DNA from: Roseiterribacter gracilis
GTDB taxonomy: Bacteria; Pseudomonadota; Alphaproteobacteria; BOG-932; Roseiterribacteraceae
Direction: 5' to 3'
Assembly (NCBI GenBank): GCA_018332375.1
Contig: BOPV01000001.1
Span: 3,720,001 to 3,784,000 of the forward strand
Length of the DNA stretch: 64,000 nucleotides
Shown here: positions 17,332 to 26,866 of the stretch, piece by piece
How positions within the stretch are numbered: the first letter of the stretch is position 1
Layout of the letters: every line of letters begins with the position of its first letter
The notes under the pieces: generated by a model
Seen by the model: only the letters and a program-made list of their open reading frames with translations
Told to the model about the DNA's origin: nothing
Databases searched by the model: none
Position numbers and translations under genes: made by a program

Positions 17332-18990
17332 TCAGGTCTCTTGATACATCCAGCCGCGGATGATCGAGACGGCTTCGTTCGGATGTTTCTCGACGATCTC
17401 GCCGATCTTGCGCAGCGACGATGCGCGCACGCGGCCTTCGACCTGCTCCATGTCGATCATCGTATCGGGCTCGGGCTCGCCAGGTGCGCCAGGCGTACCA
17501 TCGGGGCTCGGCAGCGCCTGCATCTGCTGGGTCTGTTCGGCCAGCAGGCGTTCGCGCTCCAAGCGCTGCTGTTCGGCGTGCTGCTCGACTGCCGCCAACA
17601 TGCGCGACAGGAGCGGACGAACCACCAGCAACATGACCAGCACGCCGATCACGCCCAGCACGGTCAGCTCGGCGATCTTCATCAGATCCTTCGAGGTCAG
17701 ACCGAACAGCGTGTTCTTGGCTTCGGCTTCGAGCGCTTCCGAGATTTCCTGCGCGAAGCGCATGTTCGCAACCGACACCGTGTCGCCGCGCTTCTCGTCG
17801 AAGCCCGAAGCGCTTTTCACGATGCCTTCGATTTGCGTCATCTCTTCCGGCGCGCGCGGCTGGTATTCCTGGCCCTGCGCACCCTGCGTGTAGGTGCCGT
17901 CGATCAGCACCGCCACCGAAAGCTTTTTGACCTGCGGGCCTTCTTTGATGTGGCTGCGCTGGGTCCGGCTGATTTCGTAGTTGTTGGTTTCTTCGGTCTT
18001 GCGCTGCTGGTTGGTGCTGCTCGGGCCGCCGGCGCCGGCTTGCTGGTTTGCGCCCGGCAGGTTGTTCGCGACCGTCACGGCCTGTGCTGCCTGGCTTTCG
18101 TTCGACGTGGTCGACTCTTCCGAGCTCTGGCTTGAACGCAGCACCTGCGTCGCCGGATCGAACGAGTCGGTGTTCGTCGTAATGCGGTCGAAATCCATGT
18201 CCGCATTGACGGTAACTTTGACCTTGCCGTAGCCGACGACGCGGCTGACGAGATCCTCGATCGAACGTTGTGTGCGCAGCTCGTAGCCGCGGCGCATTTC
18301 GTCGGCGTTGGCGCTGAGGCCAGCAGCCGAATTCGGATCGTCACCGCCACGCGCCAGCAGATTACCCTTGTCGTCGACCAGCGAAATCGCGCTGGGCTTC
18401 AACTGCGGCACGGCAGCGCCGACGAGATGTTGAATGGCGCTGATCTGTTCTTTCGACAGCGTGTTGCCGCCGCGCAGCTTCACGAAGATCGAGGCTGAAG
18501 CCGGGCTTTCTTCACGGCTGAACAATTCGCGGCGCGGCATCACCAAGTGCACGCGCGCTGCTTTGATCGGTCCCAGCGCCGCGATGGTGCGCGACAGCTC
18601 GCCTTCCAACGCACGCAGCTGGTTCATGTTCTGCATGAACGCGGTGGTGCCGAAGCTCTGCTGCTGGTCGAAGATTTCGTAGCCGATCGAACCGCCGGCG
18701 GGCAGACCATCCTGCGCCAGCTGCATGCGGATTTTGCCAACCTGATCGGCCGGGACGAGGATCTGTGTGCCTTCCGGATTGATCTGGAAGGAGATCTGCA
18801 TCTGATCGAGCTTGCGGGTGATCGCCTGACCATCCTGGGGCGACAGCTCGTTGTAGAGCAGGGTCATCGACCCGCCGCCGATGCGCGTCGTCAGATAGAC
18901 AAAGAAGGCAACGAGGCCGACTGCAACCAACGCCATAACGGCAAGGCGGGCAGCGCCAAGATTGCGCAGCATCTGGAGGAAGGCGTTCAC
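17332..18990 (-). CDS. fliF: Flagellar MS-ring protein FliF
   Basis: FliF forms the MS ring in the inner membrane, the first platform of the flagellar basal body. The 552-aa protein has a transmembrane helix near residues 15-35 (LAVMALVAVGLVAFFVYLTT), the ring-building motifs, and a second transmembrane helix near residue 455 (LTVLGVIGVLVMLLVVRPLL). The cytoplasmic C-terminus (KHPNEAVSIIRGWMYQET) binds FliG. ATG 18990 is the first gene of the fliF-fliG-fliH-fliN-flbD unit. The 154-nt gap upstream holds a hairpin and a TTAA half-site but no full CtrA box. Confidence 0.97.
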   Translation of the reverse strand: MNAFLQMLRNLGAARLAVMALVAVGLVAFFVYLTTRIGGGSMTLLYNELSPQDGQAITRKLDQMQISFQINPEGTQILVPADQVGKIRMQLAQDGLPAGGSIGYEIFDQQQSFGTTAFMQNMNQLRALEGELSRTIAALGPIKAARVHLVMPRRELFSREESPASASIFVKLRGGNTLSKEQISAIQHLVGAAVPQLKPSAISLVDDKGNLLARGGDDPNSAAGLSANADEMRRGYELRTQRSIEDLVSRVVGYGKVKVTVNADMDFDRITTNTDSFDPATQVLRSSQSSEESTTSNESQAAQAVTVANNLPGANQQAGAGGPSSTNQQRKTEETNNYEISRTQRSHIKEGPQVKKLSVAVLIDGTYTQGAQGQEYQPRAPEEMTQIEGIVKSASGFDEKRGDTVSVANMRFAQEISEALEAEAKNTLFGLTSKDLMKIAELTVLGVIGVLVMLLVVRPLLSRMLAAVEQHAEQQRLERERLLAEQTQQMQALPSPDGTPGAPGEPEPDTMIDMEQVEGRVRASSLRKIGEIVEKHPNEAVSIIRGWMYQET

Positions 18991-19092
18991 GCGAGGCTCC
19001 GGTCCGAATCAGCGAAGGAAATCGGTCTAGGGCGCGTGTTCTACCGCCGTCGTGCGGATCTCGCATCGGAAGAGTAAAGGTGCGGTTAAGCC

Positions 19093-19107
19093 GGGCAAGT
19101 TTTGCCC
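19093..19107. repeat. Short inverted repeat upstream of fliF
   Basis: GGGCAA (19093-19098) and TTGCCC (19102-19107) form a 6-bp hairpin with a 3-nt loop in the 154-nt gap between the methyltransferase stop and fliF. No T-run follows on either strand. On the minus strand it resembles a sigma-54 element (TGGGCAAAACTTGC), but the GG-to-GC spacing is 9, not 10. Role unclear. Confidence 0.4.
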
Positions 19108-19144
19108 ACTACGCCGGCTCGGTGCGGTCCTGAGTCGGGGCCAG

Positions 19145-20290
19145 TCAGCCCGCGGCCGGACGCTCGCGAGTCAACGAGAAATACTGAAGTTCGCGCCCGA
19201 AGAGCCGGCCATAATCGCTGCTTTCGGCAACCTGCTGAATCGTCGTCTTGGGATCGGCGAGCAGGCGGCGGGCTTCGTGCAGCCCGTCCAGGGTCCCCTG
19301 GTCGAGATCTGCCAGCGAGGCGATCACGGCGTCGTAGGCTGCAAGGACCTCGGCGACGTCATGCACGTCGCCGCGCTCGTGCCGCCGGACGGCCTCGACC
19401 AGCGTCCGGGCCAGCGCCTCTGAGGCGACATTCAACGCCGGGTCTCGTTCCCAGGGAGCGGCGAGATGGTCGACGAAGTTGTGCAGGTTCCGGTTGTAGG
19501 CGTCCCGGAATTGAGCGTTGTCGTCGGGCGAGACCTCGAGCGACTTGTACCAGCGCCATTCATCGGCAAAGCGCGGCGCCGAACTAAGCACCGCAAACTC
19601 GGCGCCCAGCGTGTCGAGAACATCCATCATCGACAGCGCAATGCCGCAATACGCCGGATTCAGCGGGTTATCGAGCACCCAATCGCCGTGCGGGCGCGAC
19701 ATCGCCTTCATGGTTGCGAGGTGTGGCCCATAGGCTTCGACCAGCAGGTCGCGGCGACGATCGAAGTCGGTTTCGCCCGCGACGAGGCGCAGGCCGAGGC
19801 TCTTCCGGATCAAATTCGGCATCAGCCCCAAGGGCGACTGCGCGGTGACCACGAGCGCCCCGCCCAGCCGGACGAAACCACCAAGCTTGGCCAGCAACGC
19901 GATCTCTTCGGACGAATTGCCGAGCCAGCTTTCGCAGATCACGACGTCGAACGCGGTTGCCGGATCGTAGGCCTGCAGCATCAGCGGCACGATTTCGGGC
20001 TTCGTGTGCGCGAAGCCCGGATCGCTATACAGCCGTGCAATGACCCCGCGCGCGGTCTCGTTCGGCTCGACCAGCGTGTAGGTGTGCGGCTTCAGGCTCG
20101 CGACATAGAGGCTGTTGTGGCCGCCGCCCGGAGCGACTTCGAGGACGTTGCGATCTTCAAACGCCGACGGCAGCAACCCGAGAAGGCGATAAAGCGCGCC
20201 ACGCCGCGCGAAATGGCGCGACAGGTTCGAAATGTCCTGGTGCACGGGCGAGATCGCGTGTGCCCGGTAATATTCGAGATGCGTGTGCAC
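19145..20290 (-). CDS. SAM-dependent methyltransferase with C-terminal extension
   Basis: The 381-aa protein has a class I methyltransferase core. The SAM-binding motif is near residues 65-75 (NVLEVAPGGGHNSLY), with an acidic motif LVEPNETA after it and FDVVICESWLG later. About 150 C-terminal residues are of unknown type. I chose GTG 20290 because AAGAG lies 5 nt upstream; a longer start (20350) overlaps the upstream gene. It shares an operon with the glycosyltransferase-like gene and probably modifies a surface glycan. Substrate unknown. Confidence 0.7.
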   Translation of the reverse strand: MHTHLEYYRAHAISPVHQDISNLSRHFARRGALYRLLGLLPSAFEDRNVLEVAPGGGHNSLYVASLKPHTYTLVEPNETARGVIARLYSDPGFAHTKPEIVPLMLQAYDPATAFDVVICESWLGNSSEEIALLAKLGGFVRLGGALVVTAQSPLGLMPNLIRKSLGLRLVAGETDFDRRRDLLVEAYGPHLATMKAMSRPHGDWVLDNPLNPAYCGIALSMMDVLDTLGAEFAVLSSAPRFADEWRWYKSLEVSPDDNAQFRDAYNRNLHNFVDHLAAPWERDPALNVASEALARTLVEAVRRHERGDVHDVAEVLAAYDAVIASLADLDQGTLDGLHEARRLLADPKTTIQQVAESSDYGRLFGRELQYFSLTRERPAAG

Positions 20291-20333
20291 GGTTGCTCTT
20301 TGGTCCAGCTGCGAGGTCGCAGTGAGAATGCAC

Positions 20334-21983
20334 CTAGGCCGCGGGCGCAAGCCAGGGGCGGGCAGGTTCGTCGGCGACGCGCGCGATCCGCTCGATCACC
20401 TTGTCGTTGGCGGCCAGCATATGCGTGCGAAGCCGGCCCAGCCCGGCGCGAAGTTCGTTGGGATCGTGCGCCTGCAACGCCGCATCGACCGTCTGCGGAT
20501 TGACTTTGCTCACCGTGATTCCGGCGCGGTACTCGCGCACCAACTGGCTCACGAACGACCAGCTATCATCGAGAATCGGCGGCAGGCCGGCGCTCAGATA
20601 GCCGGTAAAGCGGTTGCAAACGCTGACGCGCCGATCGATCTGCGCCGGCGGATCGACTTCGCACATCCAGCCGAAATCATAGCCGCCCAGGCGGCTCATC
20701 AGATCGGGATAGGACAGGCGCGGATGATAGCGCACCGCGCCGGTCGCATATTTGGCCTCGTACGACGCGTATTCTTCCTGCGCGAGCGGCACGTGCAGCG
20801 AGTTGAACAGATCAATCTCGTAACGGCCGGTCGCGCCAAGTTGGTCGAGCACGTCGAGGAAGACGAATCCGACCTGGGTCATCGACGCCAGCACGTGCAG
20901 GGGCAGCAACACGCCGGCAAAGGCAAGACGGCGAAGTTCGGTCGCGGGCCGCTGCTGTTGTTCGCCGGCCATGCGGACCTGCGGAAAGAACAATTCGTAG
21001 GGCGATGACAGGCTTCCGACGATGCGGTCCCATTCCGGTCCGCCGCGCTTGGAGATGACCAGATCGGTGCTTTCGAATGTTGCCAGTTCGCACAGCCGCA
21101 TCATGCGCAGGCTGGTGTCGTCCAGCCCGAACAGGTCGAGCGCATCCTGGTCCCGCCAGCTCGCGCTGACGTCATAAAACTCAACAATGACACGCACATC
21201 TGGCACGCGCGCCTTCAGATACATCGGAATGTAGTTCTTCGAGAGCAGGCCCAGCCGCACATACACGACGCGCGGCCGCACACGGCGAATGACGTCGACC
21301 AGATCATCGATCGATTCTTGCAGATCCAACCATGCATAGCCGGGAATGCCGGTCGCTGTTTCGACGCGCCCCATATAGCAAACCAACGTGCGATCGGGCG
21401 GGAACGGACCGGCAAGTTCGGCATCGCCGACGATCGTGTTCGAATGCGTCGTGACGACGATTGCATCGAACGAACGATCCGGCACGGGGCGCGGCGGGCG
21501 CGCGGCGACCAGGCCCTGATACGCGTCGGAACTGTAGATCGGTTTGATGCGGGCAGGGGCGACGCCAGCGGCGACGAGCTGGCGCGTCATCTCGGGCTCG
21601 AACGACGTGTGCGACAGCAACACGTAGTCGAACTTCTCTGCCGCAGCTTCGTCCGGCGTGACGACGGGCAGGCCATACACTTCGCGCCGCGTGGCAGCGA
21701 GCCGGTCGACCAGCGCGCGAACGCGAATGTCGGGGCGGGCTTCGAGGTCGGCGAGCAGGCCAGGCGTGTGCAGCCCGGCGCCCGACACGAGAATGTCGCC
21801 GCCGGGCAGATGGTCGCGCACGAAGCTGCGCCGCACGGCCGGATCGCGCGCCGCGCCGTACCAGGCCTGTAGACGATTCACCTGGGAAGCGGCCTCGGCG
21901 AACGCCGCCGGGCCTGCATCAATTCCACATTCGAGCCAGTGCTCGGCTACTCGATCTGATCCCATGGCGCGCACCATGGCCAT
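20334..21983 (-). CDS. Glycosyltransferase-like protein of unknown function
   Basis: I do not recognise this 549-aa protein with confidence. Residues about 55-165 look like a Rossmann nucleotide-binding fold (DILVSGAGLHTPGLLADLE). This GAGLHT signature is similar to one in the C-terminal part of the methyltransferase at 39682. Residues about 170-480 have the alternating alpha/beta pattern of GT-B glycosyltransferases. It may transfer or modify a surface sugar with the downstream methyltransferase. The start at 21983 is 7 nt from a CtrA box, so M6 (21968) is also possible. Confidence 0.5.
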   Translation of the reverse strand: MAMVRAMGSDRVAEHWLECGIDAGPAAFAEAASQVNRLQAWYGAARDPAVRRSFVRDHLPGGDILVSGAGLHTPGLLADLEARPDIRVRALVDRLAATRREVYGLPVVTPDEAAAEKFDYVLLSHTSFEPEMTRQLVAAGVAPARIKPIYSSDAYQGLVAARPPRPVPDRSFDAIVVTTHSNTIVGDAELAGPFPPDRTLVCYMGRVETATGIPGYAWLDLQESIDDLVDVIRRVRPRVVYVRLGLLSKNYIPMYLKARVPDVRVIVEFYDVSASWRDQDALDLFGLDDTSLRMMRLCELATFESTDLVISKRGGPEWDRIVGSLSSPYELFFPQVRMAGEQQQRPATELRRLAFAGVLLPLHVLASMTQVGFVFLDVLDQLGATGRYEIDLFNSLHVPLAQEEYASYEAKYATGAVRYHPRLSYPDLMSRLGGYDFGWMCEVDPPAQIDRRVSVCNRFTGYLSAGLPPILDDSWSFVSQLVREYRAGITVSKVNPQTVDAALQAHDPNELRAGLGRLRTHMLAANDKVIERIARVADEPARPWLAPAA

Positions 21984-21989
21984 GTCCGT

Positions 21990-22004
21990 TTAACCGGCAA
22001 TTAA
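21990..22004. promoter_or_regulatory. CtrA box upstream of the 14-gene sugar operon
   Basis: TTAA (21990-21993) and TTAA (22001-22004) are separated by exactly 7 nt, the CtrA binding arrangement. The site lies in the 66-nt gap between divergent genes, 46 nt before the ATG at 22050 and 7 nt before 21983 on the other strand. Spacing fits a -35-centred site for the plus-strand operon better. Confidence 0.7.
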
Positions 22005-22049
22005 TCGTATCGGACCGAGTTTCCCCGCAGATTTTGGGGAGCGAAGCGG

Positions 22050-23075
22050 ATGTCGGCGGATGGTGGAGACGGCCTGGACCTCGTGACCGGCGGGGCCGGA
22101 TTCATCGGCAGCCATCTCGTCGATGCGCTTCTCGCCGCCGGGCGTCGGGTCCGGGTCATCGACAATCTCGCGGTTGGCCGCCTCGCCAACATCGAAGGCC
22201 ACGTCCAGGCTGGCCGGGTCGAGTTCGTACAGGCCGACGTCGCCGACCAGCGCGCGATCGCGCCGAGCTTCGACGGCGTCCAACGCGTCTTTCACCTCGC
22301 CGCCTTGGCCGACATCGTCCCGTCGATCAATTCGCCGCGCGATTATTTCCACGCCAATGTCGACGGCACGATGTCGGTGCTCGAAGCGGCGCGCGCAGCC
22401 GGCGTGCAGCGCTTGCTCTATGCCGCGTCGTCCTCTTGCTACGGTTTGGCGAAGACGTTTCCGACACCGGAAGACGCGCCGATCGACTGCCAGTATCCGT
22501 ACGCGCTGACCAAGAATATCGGCGAGCAGCTGGTGCTGCACTGGTCGCAAGTCTACCGGCTGCACGCGACGGCGCTGCGTTTGTTCAATGTCTACGGCCC
22601 GCGTGCGCGCACCTCGGGCACATACGGCGCTGTGTTCGGCGTCTTTCTCGCGCAGCTGCGTGCGGGCAAGCCGCTCACCGTTGTCGGTGACGGCAAGCAA
22701 GGCCGCGACTTCACCCATGTGCGTGACGTTGCGCGTGCGTTCGTCATGGCTGCGGAACGTGCGCCGGCGGGATCCGTCTACAATGTCGGCACCGGCAATC
22801 CGACGTCGGTGAACCGCATCGTCGAACTGCTCGGCGCGACCAAGGTCGAACATATTCCGCGCCGCCCGGGCGAACCTGATCTGACGCAGGCTGACGCAAC
22901 GCGTCTGCGCCGCGACGTTGCCTGGGCGCCCCAGGTCAGTATCGAAGAAGGTGTCGCCGGCATGCTGGAGACAATCGACGCCTGGCGTGACGCGCCGGTG
23001 TGGGATTCGGCCAGCATCGCGCGGGCGACCGAAAGCTGGTTCAAGTTTCTCGGCAACGAGGAGCGCGCATCGTGA
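22050..23075 (+). CDS. NAD-dependent epimerase (NDP-sugar 4-epimerase-like SDR)
   Basis: This 341-aa extended SDR probably epimerises or dehydrates an NDP-sugar for the operon. The glycine-rich NAD site is GGAGFIGSH near residues 14-22. The catalytic region has SSSCYG and YPYALTK (YxxxK), followed by LFNVYGPRA and GRDFTHVRDVARAF. It resembles GalE/WbpP-type epimerases more than a specific named enzyme. It is first of 14 overlapping genes behind a CtrA box. Its GTGA stop overlaps the next start. Confidence 0.85.
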   Translation: MSADGGDGLDLVTGGAGFIGSHLVDALLAAGRRVRVIDNLAVGRLANIEGHVQAGRVEFVQADVADQRAIAPSFDGVQRVFHLAALADIVPSINSPRDYFHANVDGTMSVLEAARAAGVQRLLYAASSSCYGLAKTFPTPEDAPIDCQYPYALTKNIGEQLVLHWSQVYRLHATALRLFNVYGPRARTSGTYGAVFGVFLAQLRAGKPLTVVGDGKQGRDFTHVRDVARAFVMAAERAPAGSVYNVGTGNPTSVNRIVELLGATKVEHIPRRPGEPDLTQADATRLRRDVAWAPQVSIEEGVAGMLETIDAWRDAPVWDSASIARATESWFKFLGNEERAS

Positions 23076-24634
23076 GCATGCCCGCAACCAACGTCACCTC
23101 GCTCCATCTTCCGGCCGACAAAATCCGGACGCTCGACCAGTTGTCGGCGGTTCTCGAAGGCGAGCGCCGTGCCGGTCGCAAGATCGCGTTGGCGCACGGC
23201 GTCTTCGACCTCGTTCATCTTGGTCACGTGCGGCATCTGCAGGAAGCGCGCTCGCTTGCCGACATTCTGGTCGTGACGCTGACCAACGATCCGTTCGTCA
23301 ACAAGGGCCCCGGCCGTCCCGTCTTCACCGCCGCGCTGCGCGCCGAGATGCTGGCCAATCTCGCGCATGTCAGCTTCGTCGCAATCAACGACGCGCCGAC
23401 GGCAGAACCGGTGCTGCGTGCGGTGCGCCCCGACTTTTACGTCAAAGGGCCCGACTATGCCGACGAGAGCGCCGACATCACCGGCGGCATCGTCACCGAA
23501 CGCCGGCTGGTTGAATCGCTGGGCGGACGCATCGTCTTTACCGACGACATCACCTTCAGCTCGTCGTCGCTGATCAACCAGCATCTCGGCGTCTATGACT
23601 CGGAGCTGCAGGCCTATCTCGAGACGCAGCGCAAAGGCGGCACGCTCGACGCGATCCTCAAGCAGATCGATCTGCTGCAGAATCGTACGGCGCTGCTGGT
23701 CGGCGATGCGATCATCGACGAGTACCAGTACGTCAATCCGATGGCCAAGGCGCCGAAGGAAAACATGATCGCGACCCTGTTCCAGGGGCGCGAAGTGTTT
23801 GCCGGCGGTGTGATCGCAGCCGCCAATCACGTCGCGGCATTCTGCAAGCAGGTCCGCGTCATCACCTGCCTCGGCGACGACGATCCGTACGAAGACGTCG
23901 TGCGTGCTGCAGCCAAGCCGAATGTCGATGTCGAGATCATTCGCGTTCCCGGTCGGCCGACGACGCGCAAATGCCGCTTCGTCGAAAGCGGCTACATGCG
24001 CAAGTTGTTCGAAGTCTATCACATGGACGACTCGCCGCCGCCGCCTGCGGTCAATGCGGCGCTTGTCGCAGCGCTGCACAAACATGCCGGCGCCTATGAC
24101 TGCGTGATCGCCACCGACTTTGGCCACGGCATGTTGACGACCGAGGTGCGTGACGAGCTGCAAAAATCGTCGAAGTTCCTCGCGGTCAACACGCAGACGA
24201 ACAGCGCGAATTTTGGTTTCAACCTGGTCAGCAAATACAGCCGTGCCGACTATGTCTGCATCGATGCGCCCGAAGCCCGCCTTGCGACCGGCGACAAGAA
24301 CGGCCCGATCGAAGACGTGATTTCGATCAAGCTGCCGGACCTAGTGAAATGCCGGCACATGGTCGTGACGCACGGCAAGAATGGCTGCCTGACCTATGAC
24401 GCGGATAGCGGCCTGCATCGCATTCCAGCGTTCACCAAGCAGGTGGTCGATACGGTCGGCGCCGGTGACGCGTTCCTGGCCGCGACCTCACCGTTGGTTG
24501 CGATTGGATGCCCGATGCCGCTGGTTGGTTTCGTCGGCAACGCGGCCGGCGCGATCAAAGTCGGCATCGTCGGTCATCGCCGTTCGATCGAGAAGCCGGC
24601 GCTCGTGAAATTTATCACCGCTCTGCTGAAGTAG
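23072..24634 (+). CDS. Domain-swapped HldE-like fusion: nucleotidyltransferase then PfkB kinase
   Basis: The 520-aa protein joins the two activities of HldE in the opposite order. The N-terminal cytidylyltransferase-type domain has HGVFDLVHLGH (HxGH at 49-52), then a region ending SSSSLIN. The C-terminal ribokinase/PfkB domain has DTVGAGDAF near residues 460-468. In E. coli HldE the kinase comes first. The likely reactions are phosphorylation of heptose-7-P at C1 and later nucleotidylation of heptose-1-P. GTG 23072 overlaps the previous stop (GTGA), with GAGGAG 8 nt upstream; ATG 23078 is the alternative. Neighbouring gmhA supports a heptose role. Confidence 0.85.
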   Translation: MSMPATNVTSLHLPADKIRTLDQLSAVLEGERRAGRKIALAHGVFDLVHLGHVRHLQEARSLADILVVTLTNDPFVNKGPGRPVFTAALRAEMLANLAHVSFVAINDAPTAEPVLRAVRPDFYVKGPDYADESADITGGIVTERRLVESLGGRIVFTDDITFSSSSLINQHLGVYDSELQAYLETQRKGGTLDAILKQIDLLQNRTALLVGDAIIDEYQYVNPMAKAPKENMIATLFQGREVFAGGVIAAANHVAAFCKQVRVITCLGDDDPYEDVVRAAAKPNVDVEIIRVPGRPTTRKCRFVESGYMRKLFEVYHMDDSPPPPAVNAALVAALHKHAGAYDCVIATDFGHGMLTTEVRDELQKSSKFLAVNTQTNSANFGFNLVSKYSRADYVCIDAPEARLATGDKNGPIEDVISIKLPDLVKCRHMVVTHGKNGCLTYDADSGLHRIPAFTKQVVDTVGAGDAFLAATSPLVAIGCPMPLVGFVGNAAGAIKVGIVGHRRSIEKPALVKFITALLK

Positions 24635-24637
24635 CTC

Positions 24638-25240
24638 ATGGACCGGACCCAAACATATTTCGCCACACTCGGCTCGATGGCGAGCAAGGTCGTGGCATCG
24701 CAGACGGCCGGCACACAACTGGCGCTTGACGCCGCGCTCGGCGCGCTGGTCGATCGCGTGCGGCAGGTGCACGACGCGGGCGGAAAGATCATGTTCGTCG
24801 GCAATGGCGGCAGCGCCGGCATCGCGTCGCACATGACGACCGACTACGCCAAGAACGGCGGCTTTCGCGCAGTCTGTTTCAACGACGGCGCGCAACTGAC
24901 CTGTCTCGCCAACGATCTCGGCTACGAGAACGTGTTCGCCTATCCGGTCGCGCTGCATGCGCGGCCCGGCGACATGTTGATCGCGATCAGCAGCTCGGGC
25001 CGGTCGGCCAGCATCCTGAACGCCGTCGCCGCGGCGCGGAAAGCCGGCTGCTACGTCGTCGGCTTGAGCGGGTTTCAGCCGGACAATCCGCTGCGCGCGC
25101 TGGGCGACGTGAATCTCTATGTTCCCGACGATTCCTACGGGTTCGTCGAAATCACGCATCTCGCGCTCTGCCACGCCATCCTCGACTACGCGATGGGATG
25201 GACCGGCAAAGCAAACAAGGACGAAGCAAATGGCGCTTGA
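24638..25240 (+). CDS. gmhA: Phosphoheptose isomerase (SIS domain)
   Basis: GmhA converts sedoheptulose-7-phosphate to heptose-7-phosphate, the first step towards NDP-heptose. The 200-aa SIS-domain protein has FVGNGGSAGIASHM near residues 49-62, AISSSGRSASILN near 118-130, and the EITHLALCHAI helix near the end. Length is typical. It starts 3 nt after the fusion stop. Together with the fusion and the HAD phosphatase it supplies most of a heptose-activation route. Confidence 0.88.
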   Translation: MDRTQTYFATLGSMASKVVASQTAGTQLALDAALGALVDRVRQVHDAGGKIMFVGNGGSAGIASHMTTDYAKNGGFRAVCFNDGAQLTCLANDLGYENVFAYPVALHARPGDMLIAISSSGRSASILNAVAAARKAGCYVVGLSGFQPDNPLRALGDVNLYVPDDSYGFVEITHLALCHAILDYAMGWTGKANKDEANGA

Positions 25241-26243
25241 ATTTCCCTCGGTGCTCGTCACCGGCGGGGCAGGGTATGTCGGTTCGGTGTTAGTCCCGAA
25301 GCTGCTCGACGCCGGCTATGCGGTGAACGTGCTCGACCTGTTCATTTACGGCGACAATGTTTTTGGCGACGCCGACAACCATCCGCGCCTGACCAAGATC
25401 AAAGGCGATCTGCGCGATCGCGCGACGGTCGAGCGCGCCGTCGCGCACTGTGACGCGGTCATTCACCTTGCGTGTATTTCGAACGACCCGTCGTTCGATC
25501 TCGACCCCGGCCTCGGCAAGTCGATCAACTTCGACTGTTTCCGTCCGCTGGTGCAGGCGTCGAAAGACGCCGGCGTGCGTCGCTTCATCTATGCCTCGTC
25601 GTCGAGCGTTTACGGTATCAAAGAAGAAGAGAACGTCACCGAGGATTTGGCCCTCGAACCGCTGACCGATTATTCCAAGTTCAAGGCGATGTGCGAGGAA
25701 GTGTTGGACGCCGAGCGCACGCCCGGTTTCGAAACGCTGACTCTGCGTCCCGCAACCGTGTGCGGCTATGGCCGCCGGTTGCGCCTCGATCTTTCGGTCA
25801 ACATTCTGACCAACCACGCAGTCTGCAACGGAACGATCAAAGTGTTCGGCGGCACGCAACGGCGCCCAAACATCCATATTGAAGACATGACGGATCTGTA
25901 TCTGGCGTCGCTGGTTGCGCCGAAAGAGAAGATCGACGGTCAAGTTTACAATGCGGGCTACGAAAACCAGCGCATTCTCGACATTGCCGAAACGGTGCGC
26001 GACGTTGTCGGCCGCGCAACCGGCCGCAGCATCGAGATCGTTACGACGCCGACCGACGACCTGCGCTCGTATCATATTTCGTCGGATCGTATCCGGACGC
26101 GACTTGGCTTTCAGCCGCGCCGGACGATCAGCAACGCGGTCGAAGATCTCGCCGACGCGTTCGCGGCCGGACGCGTGCCGAATTCGATGGAAGATCCGCG
26201 GTACTTCAACATCAAAATGATGCAAAGCATCTCACTTCGGTGA
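25230..26243 (+). CDS. NAD-dependent epimerase/dehydratase (SDR)
   Basis: This 337-aa extended SDR has the NAD site TGGAGYVGS near residues 10-18, a conserved SSSSVYG segment and YSKFKAMCEE (YxxxK). It ends RYFNIKMMQSISLR. It most resembles NDP-sugar epimerases or dehydratases; a heptose epimerase is plausible but not shown. ATG 25230 has AAGGA 8 nt upstream and overlaps gmhA by 11 nt. The end overlaps the next GTG start as GTGA. Confidence 0.85.
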   Translation: MALEFPSVLVTGGAGYVGSVLVPKLLDAGYAVNVLDLFIYGDNVFGDADNHPRLTKIKGDLRDRATVERAVAHCDAVIHLACISNDPSFDLDPGLGKSINFDCFRPLVQASKDAGVRRFIYASSSSVYGIKEEENVTEDLALEPLTDYSKFKAMCEEVLDAERTPGFETLTLRPATVCGYGRRLRLDLSVNILTNHAVCNGTIKVFGGTQRRPNIHIEDMTDLYLASLVAPKEKIDGQVYNAGYENQRILDIAETVRDVVGRATGRSIEIVTTPTDDLRSYHISSDRIRTRLGFQPRRTISNAVEDLADAFAAGRVPNSMEDPRYFNIKMMQSISLR

Positions 26244-26866
26244 GCGTCTTGCGCATCGGTCTCGACTTCGACAACACGATCGCAAGCTACGACGAACTGT
26301 TTCTCCGTCTCGCGACCCGGGAAGGTCTGTTGGCACCGGACTTTGCCGGCGACAAGCGCGCGGTGCGTGATGCGGTTCGTGTCGGTGCCGGTGATGGCGC
26401 CTGGCAGTTGTTGCAGGGGCGGGCCTATGGCCGCGAGATCGCGGGCGCGAAGCTGTATGACGGCGTGATCCCGTTTTTGGAAACGGCGTGCGCAGCCGAG
26501 CACGAGCTGTTCGTGGTCAGTCACAAGACTCAGTTCGGACATGGCGACGATGTCGATCTGCGCCACGCCGCACTGGATTGGATGGAAACGGTCGGCTTGT
26601 TCGATGCTGGCAGGACCGGCCTTTCGCGCGACCGCGTCTTTTTCGGCGCGACGCGCGACGAGAAGCTGGCCCGCATCGGCGCGCTCGGTCTCGGCATCTT
26701 CGTCGATGACCTGCCCGAAGTTCTGCTCGAACCGACCTTTCCCAGCGCGACCGAACGCTGGCTGTTCGATCCGGGCGGTCGGCATGTCGACACGTCGCGC
26801 CTGCGCCCGTTCCAAAGCTGGGCCGCGCTGCGCGACGCGCTCGCCGGGACTCGTGTGCATGGCTGA
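26240..26866 (+). CDS. HAD-superfamily phosphatase
   Basis: The 208-aa HAD protein has the first catalytic motif as GLDFDNTIASYD at its N-terminus (nucleophile Asp in DFDNT), a Ser/Lys motif near VVSHKTQF and a third acidic region GIFVDDLPEV. It may act as the heptose-1,7-bisphosphate phosphatase (GmhB role) that this pathway needs, but other substrates are possible. It is between an epimerase and a kinase, with overlapping starts and stops (GTGA at 26240). Confidence 0.7.
   Translation: MSVLRIGLDFDNTIASYDELFLRLATREGLLAPDFAGDKRAVRDAVRVGAGDGAWQLLQGRAYGREIAGAKLYDGVIPFLETACAAEHELFVVSHKTQFGHGDDVDLRHAALDWMETVGLFDAGRTGLSRDRVFFGATRDEKLARIGALGLGIFVDDLPEVLLEPTFPSATERWLFDPGGRHVDTSRLRPFQSWAALRDALAGTRVHG

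Noticed and set aside
19094..19108. Sigma-54-like element upstream of fliF
   Set aside because: Spacing between GG and GC is 9 rather than 10, and the sequence is explained by a short inverted repeat.
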